Assembly: GCF_009911265.1 (NCBI RefSeq)
Contig: NZ_QXXA01000010.1
Span: 127,454 to 191,453, forward strand
From: Senegalia massiliensis
GTDB lineage: Bacteria > Bacillota > Clostridia > Tissierellales > SIT17
Length of the DNA stretch: 64,000 nt
Reading direction: 5' to 3'
Position numbers and translations under genes: made by a program
Notes under the pieces: model-generated
What the model was told of the DNA's origin: nothing
Databases searched by the model: none
What the model saw: the letters and a program-made list of their open reading frames with translations, nothing else
Shown here: positions 52,421 to 62,311 of the stretch, piece after piece
How the letters are laid out: every line of letters begins with the position of its first letter
How positions within the stretch are numbered: the first letter of the stretch is position 1

Positions 52421-53437
52421 ATGAAAGCAATACAAGTATCAGAGCCTGGAAAAATTGATATTATTGAAAAAGATATGCCTGAAATAAAAGAAAATCATCA
52501 AGTATTAATAAAAGTAAAAGCGGTAGGAATATGTGGATCAGATATGCATATTTATCATGGAACTAATCCTATGGCAACTTATCCTAGAATAATAGGTCAT
52601 GAATTTAGTGGAGAAGTAAAAGAAATGGGAAGTAAAGTATCTGATTTAAATATAGGAGATAAAGTAGTAATTGAGCCTATACAATTTTGTGGTAAATGTT
52701 ATGCTTGCAAAAGTGGAAGATCTAATGTATGTGAAAGTCTTAAAGTGTTGGGTGTTCACAAAGATGGTGGTATGCAAGAATATATAGTTGTACCTCGTAA
52801 AAAGGTGCATAAAATAGATAATTCAATAGAATGGGAAAAGGCTTCAATGGTGGAACCTTTTACTATAGCAGCTCAAAGTACGTGGAGAGGAAATGTTAAA
52901 AAGGGAGATTATGTTTTAATAATGGGAGCAGGTCCTATTGGACTTGGAATATTACAGTATTCAAAGTATAAAGGTGCAATATGTATTGTATCAGATATTA
53001 ATGATGAAAAATTAGGACTAGCTAAAGAATTAGGAGCAGACTATATAGTAAATGTAACATATAAGGATATAGTAAAAGAAACACTTAAAATAACAAACAA
53101 TATGGGAGCAAATGTAACAATTGATACGGCTTGTCTTCCTAGAACATTTGAACAATGTGTAGAAGTTACATCTCCTGCGGGTAGAGTAGTAGTATTAGGA
53201 TTTTCTGAAGAAACATCAAATATACCTCAAGTTTTAATAACTAAAAAAGAATTAACCATAGTGGGATCTAGACTTGAAACAGATAAATTCCCTGAAGTTA
53301 TAGATTTATTTAATAAAGGAATATTGAATCCCGAATATTTACTTACACATAAATTTGATTTCAAAGATATAAAAGAAGCAATAAAAGCAATAGAAGATCC
53401 TAACACAAAAACAAATAAAGTAGTAGTGACGTTCTAA
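52421..53437 (+). CDS. Zinc-dependent medium-chain alcohol/polyol dehydrogenase
   Basis: The protein has 338 residues. Catalytic zinc ligands are in VGICGSDMH and GHEFSG; the structural zinc has [15 protein letters not shown]. The NAD-binding motif is [15 protein letters not shown]. It belongs to the sorbitol/threonine dehydrogenase group and would oxidise a secondary alcohol of a sugar acid or polyol. It lies between the TRAP genes and the dehydratase, and its stop abuts the next start. The substrate is unknown; L-gulonate, L-galactonate or L-idonate are candidates that would feed a hexuronate pathway. Confidence 0.85.
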   Translation: MKAIQVSEPGKIDIIEKDMPEIKENHQVLIKVKAVGICGSDMHIYHGTNPMATYPRIIGHEFSGEVKEMGSKVSDLNIGDKVVIEPIQFCGKCYACKSGRSNVCESLKVLGVHKDGGMQEYIVVPRKKVHKIDNSIEWEKASMVEPFTIAAQSTWRGNVKKGDYVLIMGAGPIGLGILQYSKYKGAICIVSDINDEKLGLAKELGADYIVNVTYKDIVKETLKITNNMGANVTIDTACLPRTFEQCVEVTSPAGRVVVLGFSEETSNIPQVLITKKELTIVGSRLETDKFPEVIDLFNKGILNPEYLLTHKFDFKDIKEAIKAIEDPNTKTNKVVVTF

Positions 53438-54669
53438 TGAAGATAACTGATATTAAAGCTACTACAGTTACTGTTCCATTAGAAGCACCATTACGCCACA
53501 GTAATGGTGTGCATTGGGGAAGGTTTGTTAGAACTATAGTAGAGGTTGAAACTGATGAAGGAATAATAGGTCTTGGTGAAATGGGTGGTGGTGGTGAAAG
53601 TGCAGAAATAGCATTTGAAGCACTTAAGTCTTATTTAGTAGGACATGATCCATTTTGCTTAGAGGAATTAAAATGGAAAATTGCTAATCCTACAGCAAGT
53701 TTATATAATAATAGAACTCAGTTATTAGCAGCTATAGAGTTTGCATGTATAGATATTATAGGTAAAAAATTAGGTGTACCTGCATATCAATTGCTTGGAG
53801 GTAAAATTAGAGATGAAGTTTCTTTTGCAAGTTATGTTTTCTTTAGATATCCTAATGAAGAAACAGGTCAAGGAGAAGTTAGAACTATAGAACAAGTAAT
53901 TGAACATGTAAGGGATTTAAAAAAGAAATATGGGTTTACTAGTCATAAACTTAAAGGTGGAGTATTTCATCCTGATTATGAACTTAAGGTATATAAAAAA
54001 TTAGCTGAAAGGTTTCCTAAAGATAATTTAAGATATGATCCTAATGCAATACTTAGTGTAGAGCAAAGTGTTAAATTTGCTAAAGCGATTGAAGGATTAA
54101 ACAATGATTATCTGGAAGATCCTACCTGGGGATTAAATGGGATGAGAAAAGTTAGAGAAAAAACTTATCTTTCACTTGCTACTAATACTGTAGTAGTTAA
54201 TTTTGAGCAGTTATCACAAAATATACTTAATCCTGCAGTTGATGTGATATTATTAGATACAACATTTTGGGGGGGGATTAGACCTTGTATAAAGGCTGCA
54301 AATATTTGTGAGGCATTTCAATATGGTGTAGCAGTACATTCATCAGGTGAATTAGGAATTCAATTAGCAACTATGCTACATTTAGGAGCAGTACTACCTA
54401 ATATGCCATTTGCTATAGATGCACATTATCACCAATTGCAAGACGATATTATAATTGGTGGTAAGATGGAGTATGTAGATGGAAAAATAAAAGTTCCTAC
54501 AAAGCCAGGATTAGGCGTTGAATTAGATCGAGAAAAGTTAGAAAAATATGCTGATCTTTATAAAAAATTAGGTGGATATCCATATGATAGAGATCCATAT
54601 AGAAAAGATTGGTATCCATTATTACCAAATACAGAAGATAAATGGGCAGATGAAAATAAAGTAAAATAG
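53437..54669 (+). CDS. Enolase-superfamily sugar-acid dehydratase (mandelate racemase group)
   Basis: The protein has 410 residues. The capping domain is followed by a barrel with SHKLKGG (the KxK catalytic motif), RYDPNAILS (metal Asp and the Asn of glucarate dehydratases), LEDPTWG (Glu) and AVHSSGELG (catalytic His). This pattern is closest to glucarate dehydratase. If so it makes 5-keto-4-deoxyglucarate, but no aldolase for that product lies nearby. A related aldonate or uronate dehydratase giving a keto-deoxy acid is an alternative. Its start overlaps the dehydrogenase stop by one base. Confidence 0.82.
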   Translation: MKITDIKATTVTVPLEAPLRHSNGVHWGRFVRTIVEVETDEGIIGLGEMGGGGESAEIAFEALKSYLVGHDPFCLEELKWKIANPTASLYNNRTQLLAAIEFACIDIIGKKLGVPAYQLLGGKIRDEVSFASYVFFRYPNEETGQGEVRTIEQVIEHVRDLKKKYGFTSHKLKGGVFHPDYELKVYKKLAERFPKDNLRYDPNAILSVEQSVKFAKAIEGLNNDYLEDPTWGLNGMRKVREKTYLSLATNTVVVNFEQLSQNILNPAVDVILLDTTFWGGIRPCIKAANICEAFQYGVAVHSSGELGIQLATMLHLGAVLPNMPFAIDAHYHQLQDDIIIGGKMEYVDGKIKVPTKPGLGVELDREKLEKYADLYKKLGGYPYDRDPYRKDWYPLLPNTEDKWADENKVK

Positions 54670-54693
54670 GTATATTAGAGGAAGGTGTTTTAA

Positions 54694-55548
54694 ATGAGCT
54701 TACCATTAAGTGTAGATTTAAAGGGAAAAGTAGCACTTGTAACTGGTGGAGGAGGAGTATTAGGAAGTTATTTTTGTCGTTCACTTGCAGAAGCAGGAGC
54801 TAAAGTAGCAGTATTAAATAGAACTAAATCAAAGGCAGATAAAGTTGTTAGTGAAATAGTTCAAGATGGTGGAAAAGCTATTGCAATATCTGGAGATGTT
54901 TTAAGCTTAGATAGTTTAAAAAAAGCTAGAAAAATTATAAATAAAGAATTTGGCACAGTAGATATCTTAGTAAATGCAGCTGGTGGAAATCACCCTAAAG
55001 GAGGTACTACTAAGGATCATTTTGAAATTAAAGATTTAGATACTAAAGAAGAAATAACTACTTTTTTTGATTTAGAATATGAAGGATTACAATTTGTATT
55101 TAATTTAAACTTTCTTGGAACATTACTTCCAACACAAGTTTTTGCAAAAGACATGTTAGAAAAAGAAGATCCAACTATAATAAATATTTCATCAATGGCT
55201 GGATTTACACCTATGACTAGGGTAGTAGCATATGGAGGAGCTAAAGCAGCAGTTAGCAACTTTACTAATTGGTTGGCTGTACATTTTGCTAAAGTAGGAA
55301 TAAGAGTAAATGCAATTGCTCCAGGATTCTTCTTAACAGAGCAAAATAGAACGTTACTTACTAATGAAGATGGAAGTTATACTGAAAGAGCAAACAAAAT
55401 AATAAGCCAAACTCCAATGGACAGATTTGGAGATCCAGAAGATTTAATAGGAACATTGTTATGGCTAGCAGATAGTAAAGCTTCAGGTTTTGTAAATGGA
55501 ACAGTAATACCAGTAGATGGTGGTTTTCAAGCATATTCAGGAGTTTAG
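54694..55548 (+). CDS. uxuB: SDR-type D-mannonate oxidoreductase / fructuronate reductase
   Basis: The protein has 284 residues. The SDR cofactor motif is TGGGGVLGSYFCRSLAEAG, NAAGGNHP follows, and the catalytic residues are Ser in NISSMAG with Tyr and Lys in VAYGGAKAA. VNGTVIPVDGGF is the usual C-terminal SDR segment. Length and motifs match the YjmF/UxuB type that reduces D-fructuronate to D-mannonate, the UxuA substrate. It ends the operon. Confidence 0.85.
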   Translation: MSLPLSVDLKGKVALVTGGGGVLGSYFCRSLAEAGAKVAVLNRTKSKADKVVSEIVQDGGKAIAISGDVLSLDSLKKARKIINKEFGTVDILVNAAGGNHPKGGTTKDHFEIKDLDTKEEITTFFDLEYEGLQFVFNLNFLGTLLPTQVFAKDMLEKEDPTIINISSMAGFTPMTRVVAYGGAKAAVSNFTNWLAVHFAKVGIRVNAIAPGFFLTEQNRTLLTNEDGSYTERANKIISQTPMDRFGDPEDLIGTLLWLADSKASGFVNGTVIPVDGGFQAYSGV

Positions 55549-55562
55549 ATATAGTATATATA

Positions 55563-55606
55563 CAAAAGACTTATGGTATAATTTTAATTATGCAATAGGT
55601 CTTTTG
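55563..55606 (+). terminator. Terminator of the uxu/TRAP operon
   Basis: 12-bp arms CAAAAGACTTAT and ATAGGTCTTTTG (one wobble) with a 20-base loop, followed by a T-rich stretch. Confidence 0.65.
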
Positions 55607-55641
55607 TTATTATAGCTAAATCAATAGGGTATAATTAGTAT

Positions 55642-55670
55642 TAGACATATTGTGAAATAAAGCTTATAAT
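55642..55670 (+). promoter_or_regulatory. Promoter of transketolase
   Basis: TAGACA (55642-55647), 17-bp spacer and TATAAT (55665-55670), 48 bases before the start codon. Confidence 0.7.
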
Positions 55671-55717
55671 AACTATGGAACTAAAACGATAAAGTTATCG
55701 ATAAAGGAGGAAACATT

Positions 55718-57691
55718 TTGAGTAAAATTGATAGTAAAGTAATTAATAGTATAAGATTTATGTCTATGGATGCAGTTCAAAAGGCTAACTCTGGACATCC
55801 AGGACTTCCTATGGGTACAGCAACTATGGCTTATACACTTTGGAGTAACCATTTAAATGCAAGTAAAAATGATCCTAATTGGACAGATAGAGATAGGTTT
55901 GTATTATCTGCAGGACATGGTTCAATGTTACAATATTCACTATTACATTTATTTGGATATGATGTAAGTATGGATGATATAAAGAACTTCCGTCAATGGG
56001 GTTCTAAAACACCAGGACATCCTGAGTATGGTCATACTGAAGGAGTAGAAACTACTACTGGACCATTAGGTCAAGGTATTGCAAATGCTGTAGGTATGGC
56101 TATGGCAGAAAAAAGACTTGCAGCTGAATTTAATACAGATGATATGACTATAGTAGATCACTATACTTATGTTATAGCTGGCGATGGAGATATGATGGAA
56201 GGGGTAGCAAGTGAAGCTTGCTCACTGGCAGGACATCTTAAATTATCTAAGTTAATTGTATTATATGATGATAATAAAATTACAATAGATGGAACAACTG
56301 ATATAGCATTTACTGAAGATGTAGGTAAAAGGTTTGAAGCATATGGTTGGGAAGTATTAGAATCTAGAAATAGTGAAGATATTGAAGAGTTAAATGATTT
56401 AATTGAAATGGCTAAAAAATCAGATAAGCCAACACTTATAAAGGTACCTACTACAATAGGATACGGTTCTCCAAATAAGTCTGGTCAATCTGTAGCTCAT
56501 GGCGCTCCTCTTGGAGATGATGAAATTAAACTTACTCGTGAAAATATGAGTTGGGAACATGAACCATTCTTTGTACCAGAAGATGTATATACTCATATGG
56601 AAAAAATAATCGATGAAAAAGATGCTAAGAGAAAAGAATGGAATGAAAAATTTGCTGAATATAGAAATAAATATCCTGAACTTGCAGAAAAGTGGGATAG
56701 ATGGCATAGTTTAGAATTACCTGAAGAGTTATTAAATGATGAAGAATTATTTAATTTTGATAAAAAAATAGCTACACGTGCAGCAGGTGGAAAAATAATA
56801 AATGTAATAGCAAAACATATGGATAATTTATTTGGTGGTTCTGCTGACCTTGCAGGATCAAATAAAACTACTATGAGTAATGCAGGTGACTTCCAAGATG
56901 AAACTCCAGATGGAAACAATATAAACTTTGGAGTACGTGAACATGGTATGGGAGCAATACTTAATGGTATATCTTTACATGGTGGATTTAGAACATTTGG
57001 AGCAACTTTCCTTATATTCTCAAATTATATGAGACCAACAATAAGATTATCTGCTCTAATGAATCAACCTGTAGTATATGTGTTTACACATGACTCAATA
57101 GCACTTGGCGAAGATGGTCCAACTCATCAACCTATAGAACAATTAGCTGCTCTTAGAACTATACCAAACACTAAAGTATTTAGACCAGCTGATGCAAAGG
57201 AAACTGCTGTAGCTTGGATTGAAGCACTTAAGAATACAGATGGTCCATCAGTTCTTGCACTTACTCGTCAAGGTTTACCAATACTTGAAGATGTTGAAGG
57301 ATCTCATAAAGGTGGATATATTGTAGATAAAGAAAAAGGAAATTCACCAGATGCAATCCTTATTGCAACAGGTTCAGAGGTTTCTCTTGCAATGGATGCA
57401 AAAAAAGAACTTGAAAAAGATGGCATAGATGCTAGAGTAGTAAGTATATTATCTTGGGAATTATTTGATAAACAAGATGAAAATTATAAAGAAGAAATAT
57501 TACCAAAAAATATTACTAAAAGAGTTTCAATAGAAGCAGGAACTACTTTTGGATGGCAAAAATATATAGGCTCAGAAGGAAAATCTATTGGAATAGATAG
57601 CTTTGGTGCATCAGCTCCAGGTCCTGAGCTTATGGATAGATTTGGATTTAATATAGAAAATGTAGTCAAAACAGTAAAAGAAATAATATAG
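55718..57691 (+). CDS. tkt: Transketolase
   Basis: The protein has 657 residues, the family length, starting at TTG after AAAGGAGG. Thiamine diphosphate binding is seen in [24 protein letters not shown] and [26 protein letters not shown] and the second-domain [10 protein letters not shown] with [15 protein letters not shown] are transketolase signatures. It moves two-carbon units in the non-oxidative pentose phosphate pathway. It has its own promoter and terminator and is full length in one piece. Confidence 0.97.
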   Translation: MSKIDSKVINSIRFMSMDAVQKANSGHPGLPMGTATMAYTLWSNHLNASKNDPNWTDRDRFVLSAGHGSMLQYSLLHLFGYDVSMDDIKNFRQWGSKTPGHPEYGHTEGVETTTGPLGQGIANAVGMAMAEKRLAAEFNTDDMTIVDHYTYVIAGDGDMMEGVASEACSLAGHLKLSKLIVLYDDNKITIDGTTDIAFTEDVGKRFEAYGWEVLESRNSEDIEELNDLIEMAKKSDKPTLIKVPTTIGYGSPNKSGQSVAHGAPLGDDEIKLTRENMSWEHEPFFVPEDVYTHMEKIIDEKDAKRKEWNEKFAEYRNKYPELAEKWDRWHSLELPEELLNDEELFNFDKKIATRAAGGKIINVIAKHMDNLFGGSADLAGSNKTTMSNAGDFQDETPDGNNINFGVREHGMGAILNGISLHGGFRTFGATFLIFSNYMRPTIRLSALMNQPVVYVFTHDSIALGEDGPTHQPIEQLAALRTIPNTKVFRPADAKETAVAWIEALKNTDGPSVLALTRQGLPILEDVEGSHKGGYIVDKEKGNSPDAILIATGSEVSLAMDAKKELEKDGIDARVVSILSWELFDKQDENYKEEILPKNITKRVSIEAGTTFGWQKYIGSEGKSIGIDSFGASAPGPELMDRFGFNIENVVKTVKEII

Positions 57692-57707
57692 TAACAAATG
57701 GAAAAAT

Positions 57708-57760
57708 AAAAATACTTAGGAACAAACTTCTAATTTGAAGTGAATTCCTAAGTGTTTTTT
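57708..57760 (+). terminator. Terminator after transketolase
   Basis: Outer arms (57708-57721 with 57746-57759, one wobble) and an inner CTTC/GAAG pair form a long stem ending in six Ts. Confidence 0.82.
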
Positions 57761-57791
57761 ATTTTAAGTAAAAAATAGTATTAAATATTTC

Positions 57792-57838
57792 TTGAATAAT
57801 ATGAAAAGTATGATATTATAAAAGTGTGGTATATACCA
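57792..57838 (+). promoter_or_regulatory. Promoter and GntR operator of the DUF3284-mupG-gntR operon
   Basis: TTGAAT (57792-57797), 16-bp spacer and TATTAT (57814-57819). The perfect dyad TGGTATATACCA (57827-57838) sits just downstream of the -10, at about the transcription start. The same 12 bases occur at 60164-60175. Confidence 0.72.
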
Positions 57839-57857
57839 ATCATATAGGAGTGATTGT

Positions 57858-58313
57858 ATGGAAGTAAATTTAGATTTAGATGTAAATAAAGAAGAATTTT
57901 TTGAGTTTATTTATGAATCAATTATTAAGGATATAGAAGAAAGTACAGGTAAAAAGTTATCTAAAGAAGATATTATTCAGAGTTATAAATATGATAAAAA
58001 TCTTAAAAATAAGCTTGGCAGAGCAGGAAATGTAGAAGTTACTATATTAGAGTTTGTCCCATATAAAAAATATGTAGCAGAATTTAAGAGTAATCAAGGG
58101 AAAAATATAATTTCATATGAAATAAATAATTTAAATAATGAAAAAATAAATGTTACATATTTTGAAGATTATATTGCACCTGATAAACTGAAAGATTGGA
58201 ATTTTAAGTTAATGAATTTTTTCTATAAGAAAAAAAGTATGAAAAGAGCCGAATCTATTTTAAAAAATATTGAAAGATATATTAAGAATAAAAAAGAGGA
58301 GATGTATATATGA
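57858..58313 (+). CDS. DUF3284-domain protein of a PTS locus
   Basis: The protein has 151 residues of mixed helix and strand with a basic helical C-terminus (MNFFYKKKSMKRAESILKNIERYIKNKKEE). The pattern EFFEFIYESIIKDIEESTGK, then VTILEFVPYKKYVAEF and ISYEINNL, matches DUF3284, a cytoplasmic SRPBCC-like family commonly encoded beside cellobiose-type PTS genes. No biochemical role is known to me. Its stop overlaps the next start by four bases. Confidence 0.8.
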   Translation: MEVNLDLDVNKEEFFEFIYESIIKDIEESTGKKLSKEDIIQSYKYDKNLKNKLGRAGNVEVTILEFVPYKKYVAEFKSNQGKNIISYEINNLNNEKINVTYFEDYIAPDKLKDWNFKLMNFFYKKKSMKRAESILKNIERYIKNKKEEMYI

Positions 58314-59398
58314 TAAACTTAGGTATTTCAATTTATCCAGATAAATCAAGTGTTCAGGAAGATTTAGATTATATTGACTTGGCTGGAAAGTATAATGTTA
58401 AAAGAATATTTACTAATTTACTTGGTCTAGGCGATAAATCGAAGGATGAAATAAAAGAGGAATTTAGCATTAGAATAAACCATGCACATAAATATGATAT
58501 AGAGGTAATTGTAGACGTAGCACCTTATATATTTGATGAGTTAAATATTTCATATGATGATTTATCCTTTTTTAATGAAATAGGTGCTGATGGTATAAGA
58601 TTAGATGAAAGTTTTGATGGCAATAAAGAAGCTATTATGTCTTACAATTCATATGGATTAAAACTTGAGTTCAATGCAAGTGGTAATATAAATCACCTTG
58701 AAAATATTTTAGGATTTAAACCAAAAAAAGAAAAAATAATATCTTCTCATAATTTTTATCCACAGAAATATACTGGTTTAGGATTAGATTATTTTATAGA
58801 AAATAGTAGAAAAATTAAAGAAAAAGACATTGAATTATCATCATTTATATCAAGCAATAGTAAAGGTGCATTTGGTCCTTGGGATATTAATGAAGGATTA
58901 TGTACTTTAGAAATGCATAGAAATCTACCTATTGATTTACAAGCTAGACATTTAATAGCTACAGGATTAATTGATAATGTAATAATTGCTAATTGCTATG
59001 CTACTGAAGATGAACTTAAATCTTTATCAAAGATAGTAGAAAGTAAAGTTAATTTTAAAGTAAATAAAGAATATGAATTGTCGGAAGTTGAAAAAAATAT
59101 ACTTTATGATGATGAGCATTTTGTACGTGGAGATATAAGTGATTATATGAGAAGAAGTTCTATGACTAGAATTAAGTATAAGGATAATGAAATAAAACCA
59201 CAAAATACTCGTAATTTAAAAAGAGGAGATGTAGTTATATTAAATGATAATTACACTAGATATAAAGGAGAACTTCATATAGTATTAAAAGATATGCTAA
59301 ATGATGGCAATAAAAATGTAATAGGAAGAATACGTAAAGATGAATTATTTTTATTAGACTATTTAAATTCATGGGATAAATTCACAATAATAGACTAG
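58310..59398 (+). CDS. MupG/DUF871-family TIM-barrel protein (putative 6-phospho-N-acetylmuramidase)
   Basis: The protein has 362 residues. An N-terminal TIM barrel (LGISIYPDKSSVQEDLDYI, RIFTNLLGL, GADGIRLDESF, LEFNASGN, HNFYPQKYTGLGLDYF) is followed by a C-terminal beta domain of about 110 residues including MRRSSMTR and NLKRGDVVILN. MupG of Staphylococcus cleaves the disaccharide MurNAc-6-phosphate-GlcNAc. The catalytic Asp/Glu pattern seems present (RLDES), but the exact substrate here is uncertain. It lies with a cellobiose-type PTS and phospho-glycosidases, so it handles a phosphorylated disaccharide. Confidence 0.82.
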   Translation: MINLGISIYPDKSSVQEDLDYIDLAGKYNVKRIFTNLLGLGDKSKDEIKEEFSIRINHAHKYDIEVIVDVAPYIFDELNISYDDLSFFNEIGADGIRLDESFDGNKEAIMSYNSYGLKLEFNASGNINHLENILGFKPKKEKIISSHNFYPQKYTGLGLDYFIENSRKIKEKDIELSSFISSNSKGAFGPWDINEGLCTLEMHRNLPIDLQARHLIATGLIDNVIIANCYATEDELKSLSKIVESKVNFKVNKEYELSEVEKNILYDDEHFVRGDISDYMRRSSMTRIKYKDNEIKPQNTRNLKRGDVVILNDNYTRYKGELHIVLKDMLNDGNKNVIGRIRKDELFLLDYLNSWDKFTIID

Positions 59399-59421
59399 AT
59401 TTAAAGGAGATATATTTAATC

Positions 59422-60096
59422 TTGAAAACACCAATATATATACAAATTAAAAAAAAGATACAAGAAGAAATTAAAGATAAAAACTCTAATGATGCAATTG
59501 AATCTGAAAGAGATCTTTCAAAGAGATTAAATGCTAGTAGAATGACAGTTAGAAAAGCTCTAGATGAACTTGTAGAGGAAGGATTTTTATATAGAAAGAA
59601 AAACAAAGGGACATTTGTATCTGATAAATCTCTTTGGAAAAAGAATACTTCTGTTACAAACTCAGAAGATGAAAAGCTAGAATATAGGCTTATAAATTTT
59701 GATGTCAAATATAGTATAAGAGATGATGTGTTAAAACCTTTAAATTTAAATGATACTGATTCTTTTTCTATAATTAGAGCTATAAGAGTAGTTCTTAAAG
59801 ATAAAAGACCTCAAAATATAGAAGAATTTTATATTATAAGAAGTTTCATTGAAGAAAAAAATATTAATAAATTTGATAAATTATTGGATTTAAATAGTTA
59901 TTTAAAAAATAGCACTATGACACAAAAATTTGTACCTATAAGAGTACCTACAAAATATGCTCATAATTTAAAATTAAATTTAGATACTCCAATTATTATG
60001 ATTGAAGGAATTGTAAGAACAAAAAGTGGAGTGCCTTATATTTACTATAAGTCTTATAATAATCCAAAGGAAAAAGTTATAGAAATAACTGTTTAA
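59422..60096 (+). CDS. GntR-family repressor with UTRA effector domain
   Basis: The protein has 224 residues, starting at TTG about 12 bases after AAAGGAG, a long spacing that may weaken translation. A winged helix (SERDLSKRLNASRMTVRKALDELVEEGFLYRKKNKGTFVSD) is followed by a UTRA domain (about 80-224) that binds phosphosugars. YvoA/TreR-like members bind operators built on GGTATATACC; perfect dyads of this type lie at 57827 and 60164, before its own operon and the PTS operon. It therefore probably represses both. Confidence 0.88.
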   Translation: MKTPIYIQIKKKIQEEIKDKNSNDAIESERDLSKRLNASRMTVRKALDELVEEGFLYRKKNKGTFVSDKSLWKKNTSVTNSEDEKLEYRLINFDVKYSIRDDVLKPLNLNDTDSFSIIRAIRVVLKDKRPQNIEEFYIIRSFIEEKNINKFDKLLDLNSYLKNSTMTQKFVPIRVPTKYAHNLKLNLDTPIIMIEGIVRTKSGVPYIYYKSYNNPKEKVIEITV

Positions 60097-60116
60097 TAAA
60101 AGTTAATAATTTAATT

Positions 60117-60130
60117 GAAAAACGTTTACA
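60117..60130 (+). promoter_or_regulatory. Candidate cre site (CcpA) before the cellobiose-type PTS operon
   Basis: GAAAAACGTTTACA matches the cre consensus TGAAARCGYTTWCA in 12 of 14 positions and contains the -35 hexamer. This suggests carbon catabolite repression. Confidence 0.5.
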
Positions 60131-60175
60131 TTTTTAAAATAATGTGGTATAGTATATTTATGGTGGTATATACCA
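60125..60175 (+). promoter_or_regulatory. Promoter and GntR operator of the cellobiose-type PTS operon
   Basis: TTTACA (60125-60130), 17-bp spacer, TATAGT (60148-60153), and the perfect dyad TGGTATATACCA (60164-60175) about 11 bases beyond, as in the operon at 57.8 kb. Confidence 0.75.
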
Positions 60176-60199
60176 TTAAAAATAAAAGGAGGATTTTAT

Positions 60200-60514
60200 A
60201 TGATTAATATTTTGTTAGTTTGTTCAGCAGGTATGTCTACAAGTATGCTAGTAAAAAAGATGCAAGAAGCAGCAGATAAAAAGAACATTGAAGCAAATGT
60301 TTGGGCAGTAGGAGATGCTGAATCACAAGAAGAATCAAAAAAAGCAGATATAATATTATTAGGACCTCAAGTTAGATATTTAGAAGCTAAAATGAAAGAA
60401 AGAGTAGATAATAAAAAGCCAGTATCAGTAATAGATATGTTAGTTTATGGAACTATGAATGGCGAAAAAGCATTAGATAATGCATTAAAAGATTATGAAA
60501 AATTTAATAAATAG
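60200..60514 (+). CDS. PTS lactose/cellobiose-type EIIB
   Basis: The protein has 104 residues. The phosphocysteine is Cys8 in LLVCSAGMSTSMLVKKMQ; LLGPQVRYLEAKMKE is the second conserved segment. It phosphorylates the disaccharide during uptake through the IIC encoded 12 bases downstream. AGGAGG precedes the ATG. Confidence 0.92.
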   Translation: MINILLVCSAGMSTSMLVKKMQEAADKKNIEANVWAVGDAESQEESKKADIILLGPQVRYLEAKMKERVDNKKPVSVIDMLVYGTMNGEKALDNALKDYEKFNK

Positions 60515-60525
60515 GGGGTATAACA

Positions 60526-61929
60526 ATGAATGGATTTACTAGATGGATGGAACAGCATTTTTTACCTGTAGCAGCAAAAATAGGTTCTCAAAGACATTTA
60601 GTTGCAATACGTGATGCATTTATAGGTATTATGCCAATTACTATGGTTGGTTCAGTAGCAGTTTTACTTAATGTGTTTTTTAGAGATTTACCTACAGAAT
60701 GGGGTGCTACTAGTTTTGTAGAAACGATGAGTCCGCTAATTGCAATAAATGGTAATGTATGGTTTGGTTCAATTGCAATAATTGCTTTTGTATTTGTATT
60801 TTCTCTTGGATATAATATAGCAAAATCTTACGAGGTTAATCCTCTTGCAGGTGGAGTAGTAGCATTTTCTTCACTGATAGCAACCTTACCACAAACGGCA
60901 GATTTTTCATATGCATTACCAGGGGTTAGTATTGATAATTTAGGTGCACTTACAGATTTAGGACTTAAGGCACAAATAGTAGGAGAAAATCTTAACTTAG
61001 ATGTATCAGGATGGGGATTCATAGGACTTAATTATGCAGGAGCAGCAGGACTTTTTACAGCACTTATAATAGGACTTTTAACATCAATGATTTATGTAAA
61101 ACTTATGCTTAAAGGAATAATTATAAAATTACCAGATTCTGTGCCATCAGCAGTTAATAAAGCGTTTGCAGCAATAATACCTGGTATAGTTGCAGTATAT
61201 GTGGCAGCTACACTTGGATATTTATCTGTTACTTATTTAGGATTCTCAATAAATGATTTAATTTTAGAATATATTCAAAAGCCACTACTTGGATTATCAC
61301 AAGGTTTATTTAGTGTTATACTTGTAACATTCTTAGTGCAAGTATTTTGGTTCTTTGGATTACATGGTCATAATGTACTTGCACCAATTATGGATGGTGT
61401 ATACTTACCAGCACTTATTTCAAATACAGAAGCATATCAAGCAGCAAAATCTACAGCAGATTTACCATATCTTTGGACTAGAGGATCATTTGATGCATAT
61501 GCACAAATGGGTGGTTCAGGTATAACTCTTGCTTTAATTATTGCAATATTTATTTTCTCAAAGAGGAAAGATTCAAGGACTATTGCAAAATTAGGTGCAC
61601 CGATGGGAGTATTTAATATAAATGAACCAGTAGTATTTGGTATGCCTATAGTATTAAATCCATTTTATATTATACCATGGTTAATAATTCCACCAATTAC
61701 TGCAACAATTGCTTATTTACTTACAGCAATAGGGGTTATTCCTCCTACATTTGTAGTAGTTCCATGGGTAATGCCAGTAGGTATACATGCATATCTTTCA
61801 ACAGGTGGTAGTTTACTTGCAGGACTTGTTTCAGTATTTAACTTATTTGTAGCATTTGTAATTTGGTCTCCATTTGTTTTACTTGCAAATAGAGTCAAAA
61901 AAGTAGATGCAGACGAAGAGGTAGCATAA
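60526..61929 (+). CDS. PTS lactose/cellobiose-type EIIC permease
   Basis: The protein has 467 residues with about ten membrane helices. Family features include FIGIMPITMVGSVAVLLNVF near the start, the pore-lining FWFFGLHGHNVLAPIMDGVY, and FNINEPVVFGMPIVLNP, which carries the conserved NEP substrate glutamate. It imports a beta-linked disaccharide. Which disaccharide cannot be told from the sequence; cellobiose, chitobiose and MurNAc-containing units are all compatible. Confidence 0.93.
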   Translation: MNGFTRWMEQHFLPVAAKIGSQRHLVAIRDAFIGIMPITMVGSVAVLLNVFFRDLPTEWGATSFVETMSPLIAINGNVWFGSIAIIAFVFVFSLGYNIAKSYEVNPLAGGVVAFSSLIATLPQTADFSYALPGVSIDNLGALTDLGLKAQIVGENLNLDVSGWGFIGLNYAGAAGLFTALIIGLLTSMIYVKLMLKGIIIKLPDSVPSAVNKAFAAIIPGIVAVYVAATLGYLSVTYLGFSINDLILEYIQKPLLGLSQGLFSVILVTFLVQVFWFFGLHGHNVLAPIMDGVYLPALISNTEAYQAAKSTADLPYLWTRGSFDAYAQMGGSGITLALIIAIFIFSKRKDSRTIAKLGAPMGVFNINEPVVFGMPIVLNPFYIIPWLIIPPITATIAYLLTAIGVIPPTFVVVPWVMPVGIHAYLSTGGSLLAGLVSVFNLFVAFVIWSPFVLLANRVKKVDADEEVA

Positions 61930-61940
61930 AAAAATCTTAC

Positions 61941-61972
61941 AAAGTAAGACTCTTTATAAAGAGTCTTACTTT
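61941..61972 (+). terminator. Internal hairpin between EIIC and EIIA
   Basis: A perfect 32-bp palindrome: 61941-61956 against 61957-61972. It has only a weak T tract (TTATTT) and downstream genes continue the operon, so partial termination or mRNA end protection is likely. Confidence 0.6.
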
Positions 61973-61992
61973 ATTTAGAAAGGAAGATAAAT

Positions 61993-62310
61993 ATGGGAGA
62001 ATTAGAAATGATTTATTTTGAAATAATATCTGCAGTAGGAACTGCAAGATCACTTTTTATTGAAGCTATAGGAAAAGCAAAAAGTGGAAATTTTGAAGAA
62101 GCGGAACAAAAAATAAAAGAAGGTAATGAACTATTTTTACAAGGGCATAAATCTCATTCAAAATTAATACAAAGAGAAGCTAGTGATGAAAAACTTGAAT
62201 TTAGTCTTATATTAGTTCATGCAGAAGATCAAATGATGAGTGCAGAGGCATTTAAAATATTATCAGAAGAATTTATAGATGTATATAAACGAATAGAAGA
62301 AGGTAATTAA
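61993..62310 (+). CDS. PTS lactose/cellobiose-type EIIA
   Basis: The protein has 105 residues, all helical. The phosphohistidine is His76 in LILVHAEDQMMSA, the family signature; KAKSGNFEEAEQKIKEG is typical of the trimer interface. It transfers phosphate from HPr to EIIB encoded earlier in the operon. AAAGGAAG precedes the ATG. Confidence 0.93.
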   Translation: MGELEMIYFEIISAVGTARSLFIEAIGKAKSGNFEEAEQKIKEGNELFLQGHKSHSKLIQREASDEKLEFSLILVHAEDQMMSAEAFKILSEEFIDVYKRIEEGN

Positions 62311-62311
62311 A

